A stretch of 64,000 bases of DNA from Archegozetes longisetosus (Eukaryota; Arthropoda; Arachnida; Sarcoptiformes; Trhypochthoniidae). The position numbers were made by a program, and so were the translations under genes. The DNA lies in the NCBI GenBank assembly GCA_018873245.2, contig JAEMBT020000010.1, forward strand, positions 1-64,000. The letters are read 5' to 3'. The notes under the pieces are model-generated. The model was not told the DNA's origin and did not search any database. It saw only the letters and a list, made by a program, of their open reading frames with translations. Positions 31,398 to 42,109 of the stretch are shown here, piece by piece. Position 1 is the first letter of the stretch. Each line of letters starts with the position of its first letter.

Positions 31398-31850
31398 GTA
31401 TATATATCTCTTCACTCCGCGTCGGTCCTCTGCTAAGGTAGAACTCCTTCTACCTTCTCCTTCTATGGACAAGGAGTGAGAGTCGCGCGCGAAGCTATAC
31501 CTACTTATATAGGCAGTTTGACGATATTAACGTGACGACAATAATTTGGTAATAGAACGATTCTCTGCTTTGTGATTGGTTCTACGTCAGTCGAGAATAG
31601 AGACAGATTGATATTATCGTTATCTTGTGCATGTCGGTATCGTTAACTTGTCTACGTTAATATCCTTGCATATGTTAATATCGTTAATTTTGGAGGATAA
31701 TATCGTCAAATTGCCTATATAAGTAGGTATAGCTTCGTGCGCGACTCTTTCACTCCTTGTCCATAGAAGGAGAAGGTAGAAGGAGTTCTACCTTAGCAGA
31801 GGACTGACGCGGAGTGAAGAGATATAATGTATACTGCATAATAAATAATA
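31398..31850. repeat. palindromic promoter-hairpin cassette, copy E (complete)
   Basis: Left arm about 31405-31535, right arm about 31690-31830. Both have TATATAAG and the 75-base block. The core contains TGATTGGTTCTACGTCAG and GATAATATCGTC. The right arm reads CAAATTGCCTATATAAGTAG before the block. The 290-bp dispersed repeat (AGAAGCCAATTTTATCTCG) begins directly after at about 31876. Confidence 0.88.
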
Positions 31851-31859
31851 TATATTATA

Positions 31860-32630
31860 TATAATGAAAGAAATCACAGAAGCCAATTTTATCTCGAACT
31901 TATTCGCCTCTATGTAGTTTTGAAACAAATTCGATCGAAGCAAATGTTTTTTTGAGTTTGAAATTGAATCGAAAAAAATATAAATACATATATGTATATA
32001 TATATATTTATATACATACATTTTTATATATTAATATATATATACCATATCATAAATCAGGATTATAGAATACAATTTTATTTTGAATCTATTCGTTTCT
32101 CCGTCTAATTTGCAAGCTTTGAAATAAAATAAACCGAAAGAAAATTACTTTGTGTTCGCCAATACGTAGAAGAGCGAGTGTTAGACATAGCAAAAGAGAG
32201 AAAGAGCGAGGGAGTTCAGAGTCCAAAACATAATTTTAAACATTTTCAATGACTCAATGAAATACAGATCTTTTTATCAAGTGAAAGAGTTAATAGAAGA
32301 ATATTATAAAAATTAAGTCTTTCAGTCCTATTGTTCACTAAATATACGCTCGTGATCATTCGACTATTTGAAAAGCTTTCCTCTACTCTGACAGGCAATC
32401 AGAAAGTCACGAACGTATTAAGAGAATTTTATCTTTGTATAAAAGACTTTATCTGCTAGATATACTCTTGTCGATGTTTTAGTACGTGAGTAGAAAGAAA
32501 ATTTATTTCAGGGTTTAACTAAAGAATAATTTTTCTTTTGAATCCTTTCATGTAAAAATTTGTAGGCTGCATTAAGCCATAAGTTCAGATAAACTTGGTT
32601 CCTACAATCCATGATATTATTTTATATACT
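31860..32630. repeat. two units of the dispersed 290-bp repeat and AT microsatellite
   Basis: Units begin near 31870 (CACAGAAGCCAATTTTATCT) and 32060 (GGATTATAGAATACAATTTT). Between them is a TATATA run near 31985-32045. The region around 32150-32210 has GAGAGAAAGAGCGAGGGAG purine-rich sequence. No gene seen. Confidence 0.55.
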
Positions 32631-32634
32631 ATAT

Positions 32635-33110
32635 ATAGTATATATTATATATTATTCAATATACATTATATGTCTTCACTCCGCGTCAGCTTTCTGCTAA
32701 GGTAGAACTCTTTCTACCTTCTCCTTCTATGGACAAGGAGTGAAAGAGTCGCACGCGAAGCTATACCTACCTATATAGGCAATTTGACGATATTATCCTC
32801 CAAAATTAACCATATTACCATATGCAAGGATATTAACGTACACAAGTTAACAATACCGGCATGCGCAAGATAACGATAATATCGATTCTATTCTCGACTG
32901 ACGTAGAACCTACCAAGAAGCAGAGAATCGTTTTATTACCAAATTATCGTTAATATCGTCAAATTGCCTATATAAGTACGTATAGCTTCGCGCGCGACTC
33001 TTTCACTCCTTGTCCATTAAAGGAGAAGATAGAAGGAGTTCTACCTTAGCAGAGGACTGACGCGGAGTGAAGAGATATAATGTATACTGCAAGATAAATA
33101 ACATATACGA
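32635..33110. repeat. palindromic promoter-hairpin cassette, copy F (complete)
   Basis: Left arm about 32665-32800 and right arm about 32945-33085, with palindromes ACGATATTATCCT on the left and CGTTAATATCGT on the right next to TATATAAG. The right-arm block has CATTAAAGGAG and GAAGATAGAAGG variants. The core differs from copy E in part being inverted relative to it (CATATGCAAGGATATTAACG versus ATCCTTGCATATGTTAATA), which suggests core inversion between copies. Confidence 0.88.
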
Positions 33111-33114
33111 TGTA

Positions 33115-33479
33115 TTGATATAATATATAAAGACAGGGATCATTGAATTCTATTTTATTTTTGAATTCATTCCACCCTTTAAGTTCTGAATCAAACTGAA
33201 GGAAGATATTTCTTCAAATTTAAATCCCTCTAAGCTTGAAAAATTAATTATTATCTAGAGGCTATCTATACTAACGTCGTTAGATAGAAGTAGTAGGGAG
33301 AGAGAAACATTTATAGTTGGGAATAGTTCAAACTCGGAGATATTTTTTACATCTCCAATGTAATTTAGAGATTTCTAAATCAAACGAGACGGTTAAAACA
33401 AAAAATATATTAACTCTTTCATTTATAGTGTCCGTTACAATATACATTCGCAATCACTCGACTGTCTGGAAGAGTCATC
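33115..33479. other. repeat debris, no gene
   Basis: A degraded unit of the dispersed repeat starts at about 33130 (GGATCATTGAATTCTATTTT). A 67-codon plus-strand frame at 33317 has no supporting features, and I do not call it. Confidence 0.4.
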
Positions 33480-36400
33480 TCAAAGTGAAAGTTTTAATAG
33501 AACTTTTTTATGACTTTTAAATTGTGCCATAAACATTTTAAGGCGTATATCAGATAAATTTATTTTGTTATGAATATTAGTTTTACATATTTTAAATTGT
33601 TTACGGTTTTTGCTTTTATTACAATTCATAATATTTTGTTTAGTTGTTAACCAAAGTTTATATAGTTTTCTTAAAAACTCTATATCGTTTCGAGTAGTAA
33701 ACTGTTGGACATTATCTCCGGTAAATTGAAACCAACCATACATACATTTATATAAATCAATAATATGTCGAGTCGGTCGATAAAGCCAATTGTTCAAAAT
33801 TTGCCACGTTATCGCAACATTTGGTGTTTACACTTCTTGGTAAGGAATTTGCTATCAGTGCACATTTATGCATTTGATCCAATCTCATAGGAGCCGTCGA
33901 AGGAGTCACATAATTATTCATCACAAACACGGGAACATATCCACAAATCCCAACTTCAGTTAAACTGCCTCTGCATTTTATTAATGTAGGTAAATTGCGG
34001 TACATTTGGAGCAATTGACCGACCGCACATCTCGAGATCAAAGAGCAATTATTCGTAATAAGTTGTACAGTATTATTTGGTTCAAATACTTCATCTATAT
34101 CTTTGCGGACGACTGCTAGTCCCTTTTGACCGGCGGCTGTACCTAATTTTATACCATCAAAATGTGGTGTTTCAAGAATAACATTTGCTTCAAGGCGGTA
34201 CTGGATTAAGCTTTTTTGTGATATTGCAGAGTAGCGATTATTGACGTATAGTTTTCTTTTGCGAGTATTGGCGTTTAGAAATTCGTCTTTATACTGATCT
34301 TCGTCGACAGTTTCATAACCATCTACTTGTGAACATTGTGACGAATTATTCGCACTAGACTCATTACAAGTATCTTTATAATTTCTATATTTGTAGACGT
34401 TAAACTCCAATTTTTTAAAAATTGATTCATATCCCATACCGTGTTTGTAGAACGGCGACGTTTCCAGTTCATGAATTTTATCCAATAACATTTGATCGGC
34501 GCGCCGAAAGTAGAATATGTAGTAATTTTCATTTTTGTACACATTTAATCTTTTGTACGGAGGAAATTCAATATCTTCGTCGTTATCTATTCCAACAACT
34601 GCAACTTGAAACAGTACACATGTAGGCTTGTTTGTAAATTCGTCTCGTGTAACTACACTAACACTCAAACGCTTGTCAGATAACATTATTCTGATTTTAT
34701 TTTCGTCGGCCGAGAAATTAATTGAATAAAAAAATACAATGTCTAGATGCAAATTAACATCACAATTAAGAACATAAGCATCTTCTACGTTAAGTCCTTT
34801 AAAATCTCCAAATATTGTTCGTAAATAATATAAATTTGACGACGAGGACGAATGGTTTTCATTCAAGTTCTTCAAGTAGTCGAATTTATTCAGATTGTGG
34901 CCTACAATTTTCAATTTGCTTCCTCGTAAGCCTCGACATTGGAAAACATTTGAAATTGTCGTTTTACCAAATTAAACAACTGTAAATATTTTGCCGGAGA
35001 AATGGAAGATTTAAAACAATTTACTGCTACTGTCCGTTTTGCGGGAAGTGTAAACAAAGTATATTGATCCATTTCACGAGCAATGTTTGAGTAGATTAAA
35101 GCTTGATTTTTATCTTCGCCGTTAAATGATCTACAGATATAAGTGTTGATTAGATCGACTTCGGTTAAGCTAGTTGTCGATTTAATAAAACACTCAATTT
35201 CTTTGCGAGAAGCCATTACTGTTTTGTCTACAGAACTCTCGGACAAGTGAAAAGGTCTGAAGGGTAATCCAGGAATTATATTTATACATATAAAACTTTT
35301 TTCTTTATACGAATAATTAAGAACTTCTGAAAACTTATATACTTTTTTAATTGAAATAATAAAACTATTCAAATACGACTCCACAAGTTGTTTAGTAGCA
35401 CGAAATCTTGTGATTGAATTGTTTACTACAATAATGACTTGCTCCGACTGATTATTGGAAGTACAGCAGTAGACTTGATTTTCCCATGTCGACCCTTCTT
35501 TTCCAATAGACTGAATGCAATTATGACTGATGTTAGTGTCCACAACATTGTTCAAATAGCTTAGAATCTCGGGAATTATTAAATCAGGATATCCATACGA
35601 AATTTCAACACTTTCATCTAAGAACATGTTTCTTCCGGCCGAACCAATATTACCCAAACACTGAGTACATATAAAACCAAGACAGTCGTCAGAGATATTT
35701 TTCGCACTTGCTGAATGCACATGTTGCGTTTTTAACTTTTGGATAGCCGTTTGCATGTATTTCAAATTGTGAAAATTTGAGTTAACTTGAGTGAAAAACG
35801 ACACACTCTTATCGCCTTTGGTGACTTTCATCAAAGTATTTTTGTGCTCTTTCGACCCTAAAACATTATCCACGTTTGCGTTTGTATTTTTATTTTTTTC
35901 TGATTCAAAATTACTCGACATGAGGCTTTTTTGTCGGTTGGTAATGACAATTTTGTGGACAATTCATTGGCCGACTGTGTTACCAACTTACGATTGTGAG
36001 CAATTTGGTTTTTAGCTTCTTTTTTCGGCTGTTCATAACACAAACGCGAAGAAATTCCGCGTGAAACGTCTCCGTTTAAAATAGACGTATTCCAAAACGG
36101 ACTATAATTGCAATTGAATAAATCAATCTTTTCTAAAAAAGAACAGACGACTTGGCCATATGATAAATAAATTTAGTTTTTGAAACTGTCAATGTGCACT
36201 CCATTTTCGGCCGCGGCACGCATGAAATCAATAACATTGTTTGTCAAATCTGTATCAAAATATTCCAAGCAATTTAGCGGAACACTCTATTTATAATACG
36301 TCGTTAAAATCTCGCGGTCGACTTCGCCGACGATTCCGTCTCTATTTTGATAATAGAGCTTGTCAGTGTCTGACATTTCAAGGGTATGTTTCATGAAAAA

Positions 36401-36765
36401 TTTATGTCCACGGTTATATTTGATATCATACATATAGAAAACTATTTGATTTGAAGCCGGTACGGAATGACATAATAAATTGTTATTAGTCTCTCTAAAA
36501 GTTCCTTAATATAATACTCCGTTTGATATGAAACATCCTTGTAAAATTTCGTGTTTCCAACTTTCAATGATAAACCATTCATTTATATCCTTCACTTCGT
36601 CTTGAACGAAAAGTTCTTTCAATTTCTTTATAATATATTTTTCCGTTTGATGCCAATCATTATAAGTCAAGCATTATGTATATGTTTCAAATCGCCGTTT
36701 GAATCAGTTCCTTCTACGCACATTGTATAGTAGGCACTTCGGTTGACACATTCAGTTAATATATA
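33480..36765 (-). pseudogene. lef-8: LEF-8-like RNA polymerase beta-type subunit, frameshifted
   Basis: Minus-strand frames run from about 36765 to 33480: an N-terminal part with in-frame stops near 36290 (TAG) and 36170 (TAA), then 36043-35922, 35921-34911, 34914-33757 and 33797-33480. They total about 1,050 codons. The diagnostic part is FDGIKLGTAAGQKGLAVV (about 34130), the GxK...GQKG box of multisubunit RNA polymerase beta subunits and baculovirus/nudivirus LEF-8. VGQLLQMYRNLPTLIKCRG follows about 50 residues later. LEF-8 is the catalytic-type subunit of the viral late-gene RNA polymerase in the nucleus. Shifts occur in A-runs near 35925 and 34915 and near 33790. The order and number of lesions show it is no longer functional. 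Confidence 0.78.
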
Positions 36766-36896
36766 TCGCTGTGAAGTTTCGGTATCTATATTGCATTGTT
36801 TTTTTCAAATATAAATGTTATAAATATCTACACAAACATTATACAACCAAGATTGTTTGCATACAGTCCAGTGACATTTCCCTGAGGTTCTTCTGT
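36766..36896. promoter_or_regulatory. divergent spacer between the LEF-8-like gene and a small ORF
   Basis: The spacer is about 130 bases and contains TTAATATATATCG near 36757. It has no perfect palindrome of the cassette class. Both flanking genes would start from here. Confidence 0.3.
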
Positions 36897-37195
36897 ATGG
36901 ACGTATTGAAAAAAGATAGTCCCATATCGTGGCTTGATTCATTTTTTTTTAAAAATGCAGTGAGAATTATACCAGACCCACCGTATGCAATATTAGAAAT
37001 GTGTACAACAATATTTTCGTTCTACGCTACGTTAACTACATTTGTTGGAACATTTTTTCTACGACACTAACGTTTGGCGATTTTATCGACGATTTCCTAA
37101 AGCAATGCTTATTTTCCTTAAAGCAAATGTATATCATCAAAAGTCTACAATTTCTATTGCACACAAATTGTAATCTTTAGGATTTTAGTGTTTAA
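36897..37195 (+). pseudogene. small hydrophobic ORF, 57 aa, with a shifted continuation
   Basis: The ATG at 36897 (MDVLKKDSPISWLDSFF) leads to a hydrophobic segment (EMCTTIFSFYATLTTFVGTF) that could span a membrane, and stops at 37068-37070. A frame shifted by one base continues coding-like sequence (TFGDFIDDFLKQCLFSLKQM) to about 37180. It is head-to-head with the LEF-8-like gene. Unrecognised. Confidence 0.4.
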
Positions 37196-37363
37196 CCTAG
37201 CTACAAGAGCGTCAAATCTGAATACAAGATTGCATTCAGATATGTCAAATGTCGAAAATACGGTCTTATATGTTAAATTTGCCTGATTCCCAAGAAGTGG
37301 AAATAATTTTTATTCAGTTTACAATTAGACTTTTGCAAGGAAGGTTATATAAGAATTAATAAA

Positions 37364-37534
37364 ATGTCTGATTGTTTTGATAGTAAAATAATTGAACATT
37401 CGTCAGACGAAAAACACAGCCAATTAATCAGCATAATAAATTCATGGTCTTCGATAATCGAGTTCGAGGTAAATTTCACCCCACATCCGGCGAACTTGAA
37501 TAAACACAACATTAAACGGGTGAATCTGGGCTAA
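37364..37534 (+). CDS. short ORF, 56 aa, running into an inverted repeat
   Basis: TTATATAAG at about 37347 precedes ATG 37364 (MSDCFDSKIIEHSSDEK). The ORF closes at 37532-37534 inside GGGTGAATCTGGGCTAATGG. That segment also occurs in reverse orientation at about 42880-42917. The true C-terminus was therefore probably cut off by an insertion at about 37516. Function unknown. Confidence 0.4.
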   Translation: MSDCFDSKIIEHSSDEKHSQLISIINSWSSIIEFEVNFTPHPANLNKHNIKRVNLG

Positions 37535-37562
37535 TGGGTCTAAGGTATATAGCAGTCTCCCG
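37516..37562 (+). repeat. left member of a widely spaced inverted repeat pair
   Basis: GGGTGAATCTGGGCTAATGGGTCT matches, in reverse complement, AGACCCATTAGCCCGGATTCACCC at about 42892-42915 with one difference, and TCTCCC follows in both. The pair could be the ends of a 5.4-kb element that contains the decayed Merlin-type transposase. I find no flanking duplication, so that reading is not proven. Confidence 0.5.
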
Positions 37563-37567
37563 TCCCC

Positions 37568-37632
37568 GAGTGTGATACATCACTGGATTCAGCTCTATGA
37601 ACTGAGTCCAGTGATGTATCACACTCGTCGAC
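37568..37632. repeat. hairpin, 26-bp stem
   Basis: CGAGTGTGATACATCACTGG and its reverse complement CCAGTGATGTATCACACTCG flank a short spacer (ATTCAGCTCTATGAACTGAGT). The spacer also pairs partly. It is a stable DNA or RNA hairpin near the proposed element end. Confidence 0.85.
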
Positions 37633-37849
37633 TTACGAAACGAGCCACTTCCGACGGAAGTGGTACGCCGCGTTGTAGAACGTCTAGCTAAGTATTTTGG
37701 CGCCTCCGTTATCTCGAGTAGTTCTTGAGAACTTTTTAAACCAATGCGCCAATTGGCTAATAGAGGCCCTCTGGCGTCTGAAAATGAGTGGGCTCGATTT
37801 AGACGAACGTAACGATCAAGTGAGACATTTTTTCAATGAACAAAATAAC

Positions 37850-38960
37850 TAGCGCAATAATTTATCCCAATCGTCGACTACCAATTCTAGTGGTACCTTA
37901 TTACGATCAGGACCTACATAAACTCTTACTATGTCGCTAACTAATTTTTCAAACCTTTTCCCATAACTAAACTTTTCTTTCAAGGGGTAAAAATTTCCCC
38001 CTCATACAAATGTTGAGCAATACACGCTTCGACAAAGTTCGTGTTCTTGTATGATTTTACTTTTTGTTTGACTGCGGCCCAACGAGATTCTATCATGTTT
38101 GTATTGATATACCTGTTCGTGGGGCTAACAAAGTTTACGCTATGGTTCACTGATTGATGTTCGATTCCTAGTCTAGTGTGTATATTTTCATAAACTCGAG
38201 CCGCGTCCGTCACTAAAATACTCCCTAACGCTATCCTTGAATCTACTAAATAATTAATCACGTTCGCTCTCCTGTTCGGAACTCTAACCATAAAAGCCTG
38301 GCGAGTAAGCCTGCACACTCCGCCCACTACCCAGAGTCTTTGTGTCTCAGTATTGTAAAGTCTTCATCTGTTATACTTGCGGTTACAAATCTGAGTCTCG
38401 TCTACTTCTACAAAGTGCGCCACAATTTCTCCGTTTTCGTCCTCGTATACTCCCCCTATTTGCCTACGCTGAGACATTATAATTTCCTGAACCTCGGGTA
38501 AATAGCCGTACTAATTGGTAATTGTTTCCTTATCGACTTTAACCTCTACGACTGCCTGTTTATGCTTAAGCCATGTTACAAAGCATACGATAATATGGAG
38601 ACCGTCTCGAAGACTAATGAGCGCGTCATAAAACCACGTATTTTTCGTGGGCTCTGTTTTTATATTGCATACAGGCTTCAAACTACAAACATATCTGAAA
38701 CCCAATTTATTCCTTTTTTGTTCATTTACAATTTTCATAACGACGTCAGGATGTTTGGGACAATACGGAGGAGGACTCGCTCTGGTAGGTAAAATGCCCG
38801 ATAATTGACAATATCTAAGCGCGTCTGAGTCTGTTTTGATTTTATCCTTAAAATTGGAAACTGTTAGCTCATTATAGAAGGAATCAAGAAACTTCTCGTC
38901 TGAGAGGGCGCCCTGTCGCCGCTCCTGACTCCGAGTCTCATCATTTTTGAATCTCTACTA
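37850..38960 (-). pseudogene. Merlin/IS1595-like (ISXO2-type) transposase, decayed
   Basis: The clean part (38327-37980) reads GGVCRLTRQAFMVRVPNRRA, then VTDAARVYENI (catalytic Asp), VNHSVNFVSPTN and NTNMIESRWAAVKQKVK (third acidic residue). These are the landmarks of ISXO2-type DDE transposases. Upstream, with stops, is VEVDETQICNRKYN, which holds the first Asp. A zinc-type N-terminus with CPKHPD lies near 38760. The gene is broken near 38340 and 38510. Merlin elements are the eukaryotic branch of this superfamily. Confidence 0.82.
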
Positions 38961-39133
38961 CAGAGTTTCTTCACGACTCTCTTATTACAATAACAATGAA
39001 ATAAACACGTCGCACACGGAATGTTAGACATAAAATATTGAACACAAAATCTTAGGCAATAACTTCATTCTTTTTTATGTACGACAATCACGACAAACTG
39101 AAATTAAAAAATCCACAGTGAAAATGTTAAAAT
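38961..39133. other. no gene seen
   Basis: A short AT-rich spacer between the transposase remnant and a small broken ORF. Confidence 0.3.
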
Positions 39134-39370
39134 CATGAGTTGTGCACGCATTGAAAACAAAAGTGCAGTACGTAGTAATAGGAATGAGAAATATTGTTTT
39201 CTAACGCATATGGCTAATAAACGTGCGGAAAGTTTTAGATTAAAAAAGCAAATGAAATCACTAAAAGCCAATTTTGCAAAACAGTGTGTGATATAAATGC
39301 GGCTTGTAACATAAGGCGCGATATTGCTTATATCAAAAGTACTTGGAAAATTTTCACAAGGCAAAGTTAA
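39134..39370 (+). pseudogene. small basic ORF with frameshift
   Basis: From ATG 39134 (MSCARIENKSAVRSNRNEK) a 52-codon basic frame includes MANKRAESFRLKKQMKSLK and stops at about 39292. One base away the frame continues DINAACNIRRDIAYIKSTWK to about 39370. It could be a small DNA-binding protein relic. Family unknown. Confidence 0.3.
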
Positions 39371-39640
39371 CACATGTGACGATTTTTCCCGCTACATATA
39401 CAGTATATATTTACAATTGTCGGCAAGTTCGATACTATGGTATGAAGTAGGAAGGCATAATTGATTTCAAGAGAGGAAATAATTCTTTTTTCGTCAATGT
39501 GAAAATTGTCGCATTGAACACCGACTGGATTGTCTGTGAAAGAATTTTGGTTTCCTTCGATCGAATTTGAAACTTGTAGACTCCATGAAGCGAATAAAAA
39601 CATAATTGGCTTCCATGATTTTAGTGTACGATATATTATT
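39371..39640. other. no gene seen
   Basis: No ORF with support. The right end merges into the AT edge of the next cassette, with a unit of the dispersed repeat (AATTGGCTTCCATGATTTTAG, reverse orientation) at about 39604. Confidence 0.35.
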
Positions 39641-39649
39641 TTATATATT

Positions 39650-40095
39650 ATATAATATATATTATGGCATACACATTATATCTCTTCACTCCGCGTCAGT
39701 CCTCTGCTAAGGTAGAACTCCTACCTTCTCCTTCTCTGGACAAGGAGTGAAAGAGTCGCGCGCGAAGCTATACCTGCTTATATAGGCAGTTTGACGATAT
39801 TAACGTACACGACGATATTAACGTGCAAGAATTAACGATATTTAGTTTAACAAATTAACGGTAATATCGATCCGTCTCTATTCTCTACAGAAGAAAACAA
39901 ACCAATCACAAAGCAGAGACTTGTTCTATAACGATATTAACGTTCACATGGTCACGTTAATATCGTCAAACTGCCTATATAAGCAGGTATAGCTTCGCGC
40001 GCGACTCTTTCACTCCTTGTCCAGAGAAGGAGAAGGTAGGAGTTCTACCTTAGCAGAGGACTGACGCGGAGTGAAGATATATATATATATCGTGT
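39650..40095. repeat. palindromic promoter-hairpin cassette, copy G (complete)
   Basis: This is the cleanest copy. The left arm is about 39678-39810 and the right arm about 39945-40078. The right arm reads CACGTTAATATCGTC, then CTGCCTATATAAGCAGG, then the block from CTTTCACTCC to GGAGTGAAG. In both arms the inner stem is shortened in the same way (AAGGTAG / CTACCTT with loop GAGTT), so arms of one copy match each other better than other copies. The core holds AACCAATCACAAAGCAGAG. Confidence 0.9.
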
Positions 40096-41070
40096 AATAA
40101 ATCATGTATACTATATATAATATATATATATAATAAAGGGGATCATAGAAGCCAATTTTATCTCGTACCTATTCGCGTCTTTATGTAGCCCAAAAGTTTT
40201 GAAATAATTTCGATCGAAGGAAATATTTTTTTTGAGTCTGAAATTTCATGAGTTTAAAGAGATAACTCTTGGCTAGGTGACTGTCTATACTGTCGTCATT
40301 TCATTGTAGGAGAGAGAAAGGGCGACGCGGAGAGATTCATGTATTCATTTGTAATGCACATTGTACAATATTTATATAATATATAATATATATACATAAT
40401 TATATATATATAATATATAATTATGCATATATTATGTAATATATATACATACATATAATTTCATGACCTAGGATTGTAGAAACCATGTTTATCATAAGCT
40501 CATTTACCTCTTTGTGTTTTGCAAGTTTTGAAACAAATTCGATCGAAGGAAATATTTTTTTTGAGTAAGAAATTTCATGAGTTTGTAGAACATAACTGCG
40601 CTAAGTGACTGCTTGTACTATCGTAAGATCATAGTTGTAGAGAAAGAAACAGATAAAGGCCGACGCGGATTTTAGAGATTTATTTATGTATTCGTCTATA
40701 TTGCATATTGTACAATATAATTACGTACACATACATGAATTATATATAATTTCATGATTCGGGATTGTAGAAACCAAGTAGTTTATTTAAACCTATTCGC
40801 TTCTGTGTGTAATTTATAATTTGTGAAACAAATTGGATTTAAGGGAAATCTTTTATGCTCCTCTAGAGCAGGTTGTCGAGTGCAGATTGACTCGACGCTT
40901 CATGTAATTTACAAAATTTGATACAAAATTAATAGGAGAAAGTTCTTCAAAACAATATTTTACATAAGCAGACAAAAAGAACGATGCTTGTAGCTGCAAA
41001 ATTTTACATATAGAGTAGAGAGAAAATTCTTTTTCAAGTTAGAAATATATTTTTAATTATTGTCGCACTA

Positions 41071-41455
41071 ACGATATTATCGTAAAATATACTCTTGCAG
41101 TCTAGAGTGAAAGAGTCGCGCACGACCTACTTTATATCTACTGTCTATAACTACTTTAATAGACAAATTAACGACACGAATGTGCACAAATTAACGATAC
41201 TCACTTGCATAAGTTAACGTTAATATCGATTCGTCTCTATTCTCGACTGACTTAGAACCAATCACAAAGCAGAGAATCGTTCTATTACCTAATTATCGTC
41301 TTAACGTTAATATCGTCAAACTGCCTATATAAGCAGGTATAGCTTCGCGCGCGACTCTCACTCCTTGTCCATAGAAGGAGAAGGTAGAAGGAGTTCTACC
41401 TTAGCAGAGGACCGACGCGGAGTGAAGAGATATAATATATATTGCGTAATATATA
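41071..41455. repeat. palindromic promoter-hairpin cassette, copy H (left arm degraded)
   Basis: The right arm (about 41310-41430) is complete: ACGTTAATATCGTC, CTGCCTATATAAGCAGG and a 75-base block. The left side keeps only GAGTGAAAGAGTCGCGCACG (41107) and an ACGATATTATCGT at 41071-41083. The core contains GAACCAATCACAAAGCAGAG. Confidence 0.8.
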
Positions 41456-41895
41456 ATATATATAATGAATGGGTTTATAGAATCCAATTTTATCTCGAAC
41501 CTATTCGTCTCTTTATGTAGTTTGCAAGTTTTGAAACAAATTTGATCGAGGGAAATATTTTTTCCGAGTGAAACTTTGAGTTTGAAAAAGATAACTCTGA
41601 GCTAAGTGAATGTCTATACTTCCGTCAGTTCATTGTAGGAGAGAGAAAGGGCGACGCGGAGTGTAGAGATTTATGTATTCACGTATAATGCTTATTGTAC
41701 AATATATATGTATGGGTATGATGTATATATAAATTTCATGAACCAGGATTATAGGAACCAAGATTATTTTAAACTTATTTTCCTCTTTGTGGCTTTCAAG
41801 TTTTAAAACAAATTCGATCGATGGAAATTAAAATTTTACGAGCTTGAAAAAGGTAAATCTGAGGTAGGCGACTATCTATACTATCGTCAGTTCAT

Positions 41896-41920
41896 AGTAG
41901 TAGTAGTAGTAGTAGTAGTG

Positions 41921-41953
<33 letters not shown>

Positions 41954-41978
41954 TGAGTGAGAGAGAGAGAGAGAGATA
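41896..41978 (+). repeat. microsatellite (GTA)n-(GAGAGT)n-(GA)n
   Basis: About eight AGT triplets are followed by GAGAGT hexamers and a GA run. It lies within a unit of the dispersed repeat. Confidence 0.95.
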
Positions 41979-42109
41979 GGGAAATTACGCAGAGTGTAGG
42001 GATTCATGTGTGAGCGTATAATCCATATTCTACAATATTTATGATATATATAATTTCTTTAATCGAGATTGTAGGAACCAAGTGTTTTAAATTTATTCGT
42101 CTTTTATGC

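Noticed and set aside
31788-32021. 77-codon minus-strand ORF
   Set aside because: It runs across the cassette arm and a TATA microsatellite.
41896-41978. Possible CRISPR-like array
   Set aside because: The short periodic units are a simple microsatellite without spacers, in a eukaryotic context.
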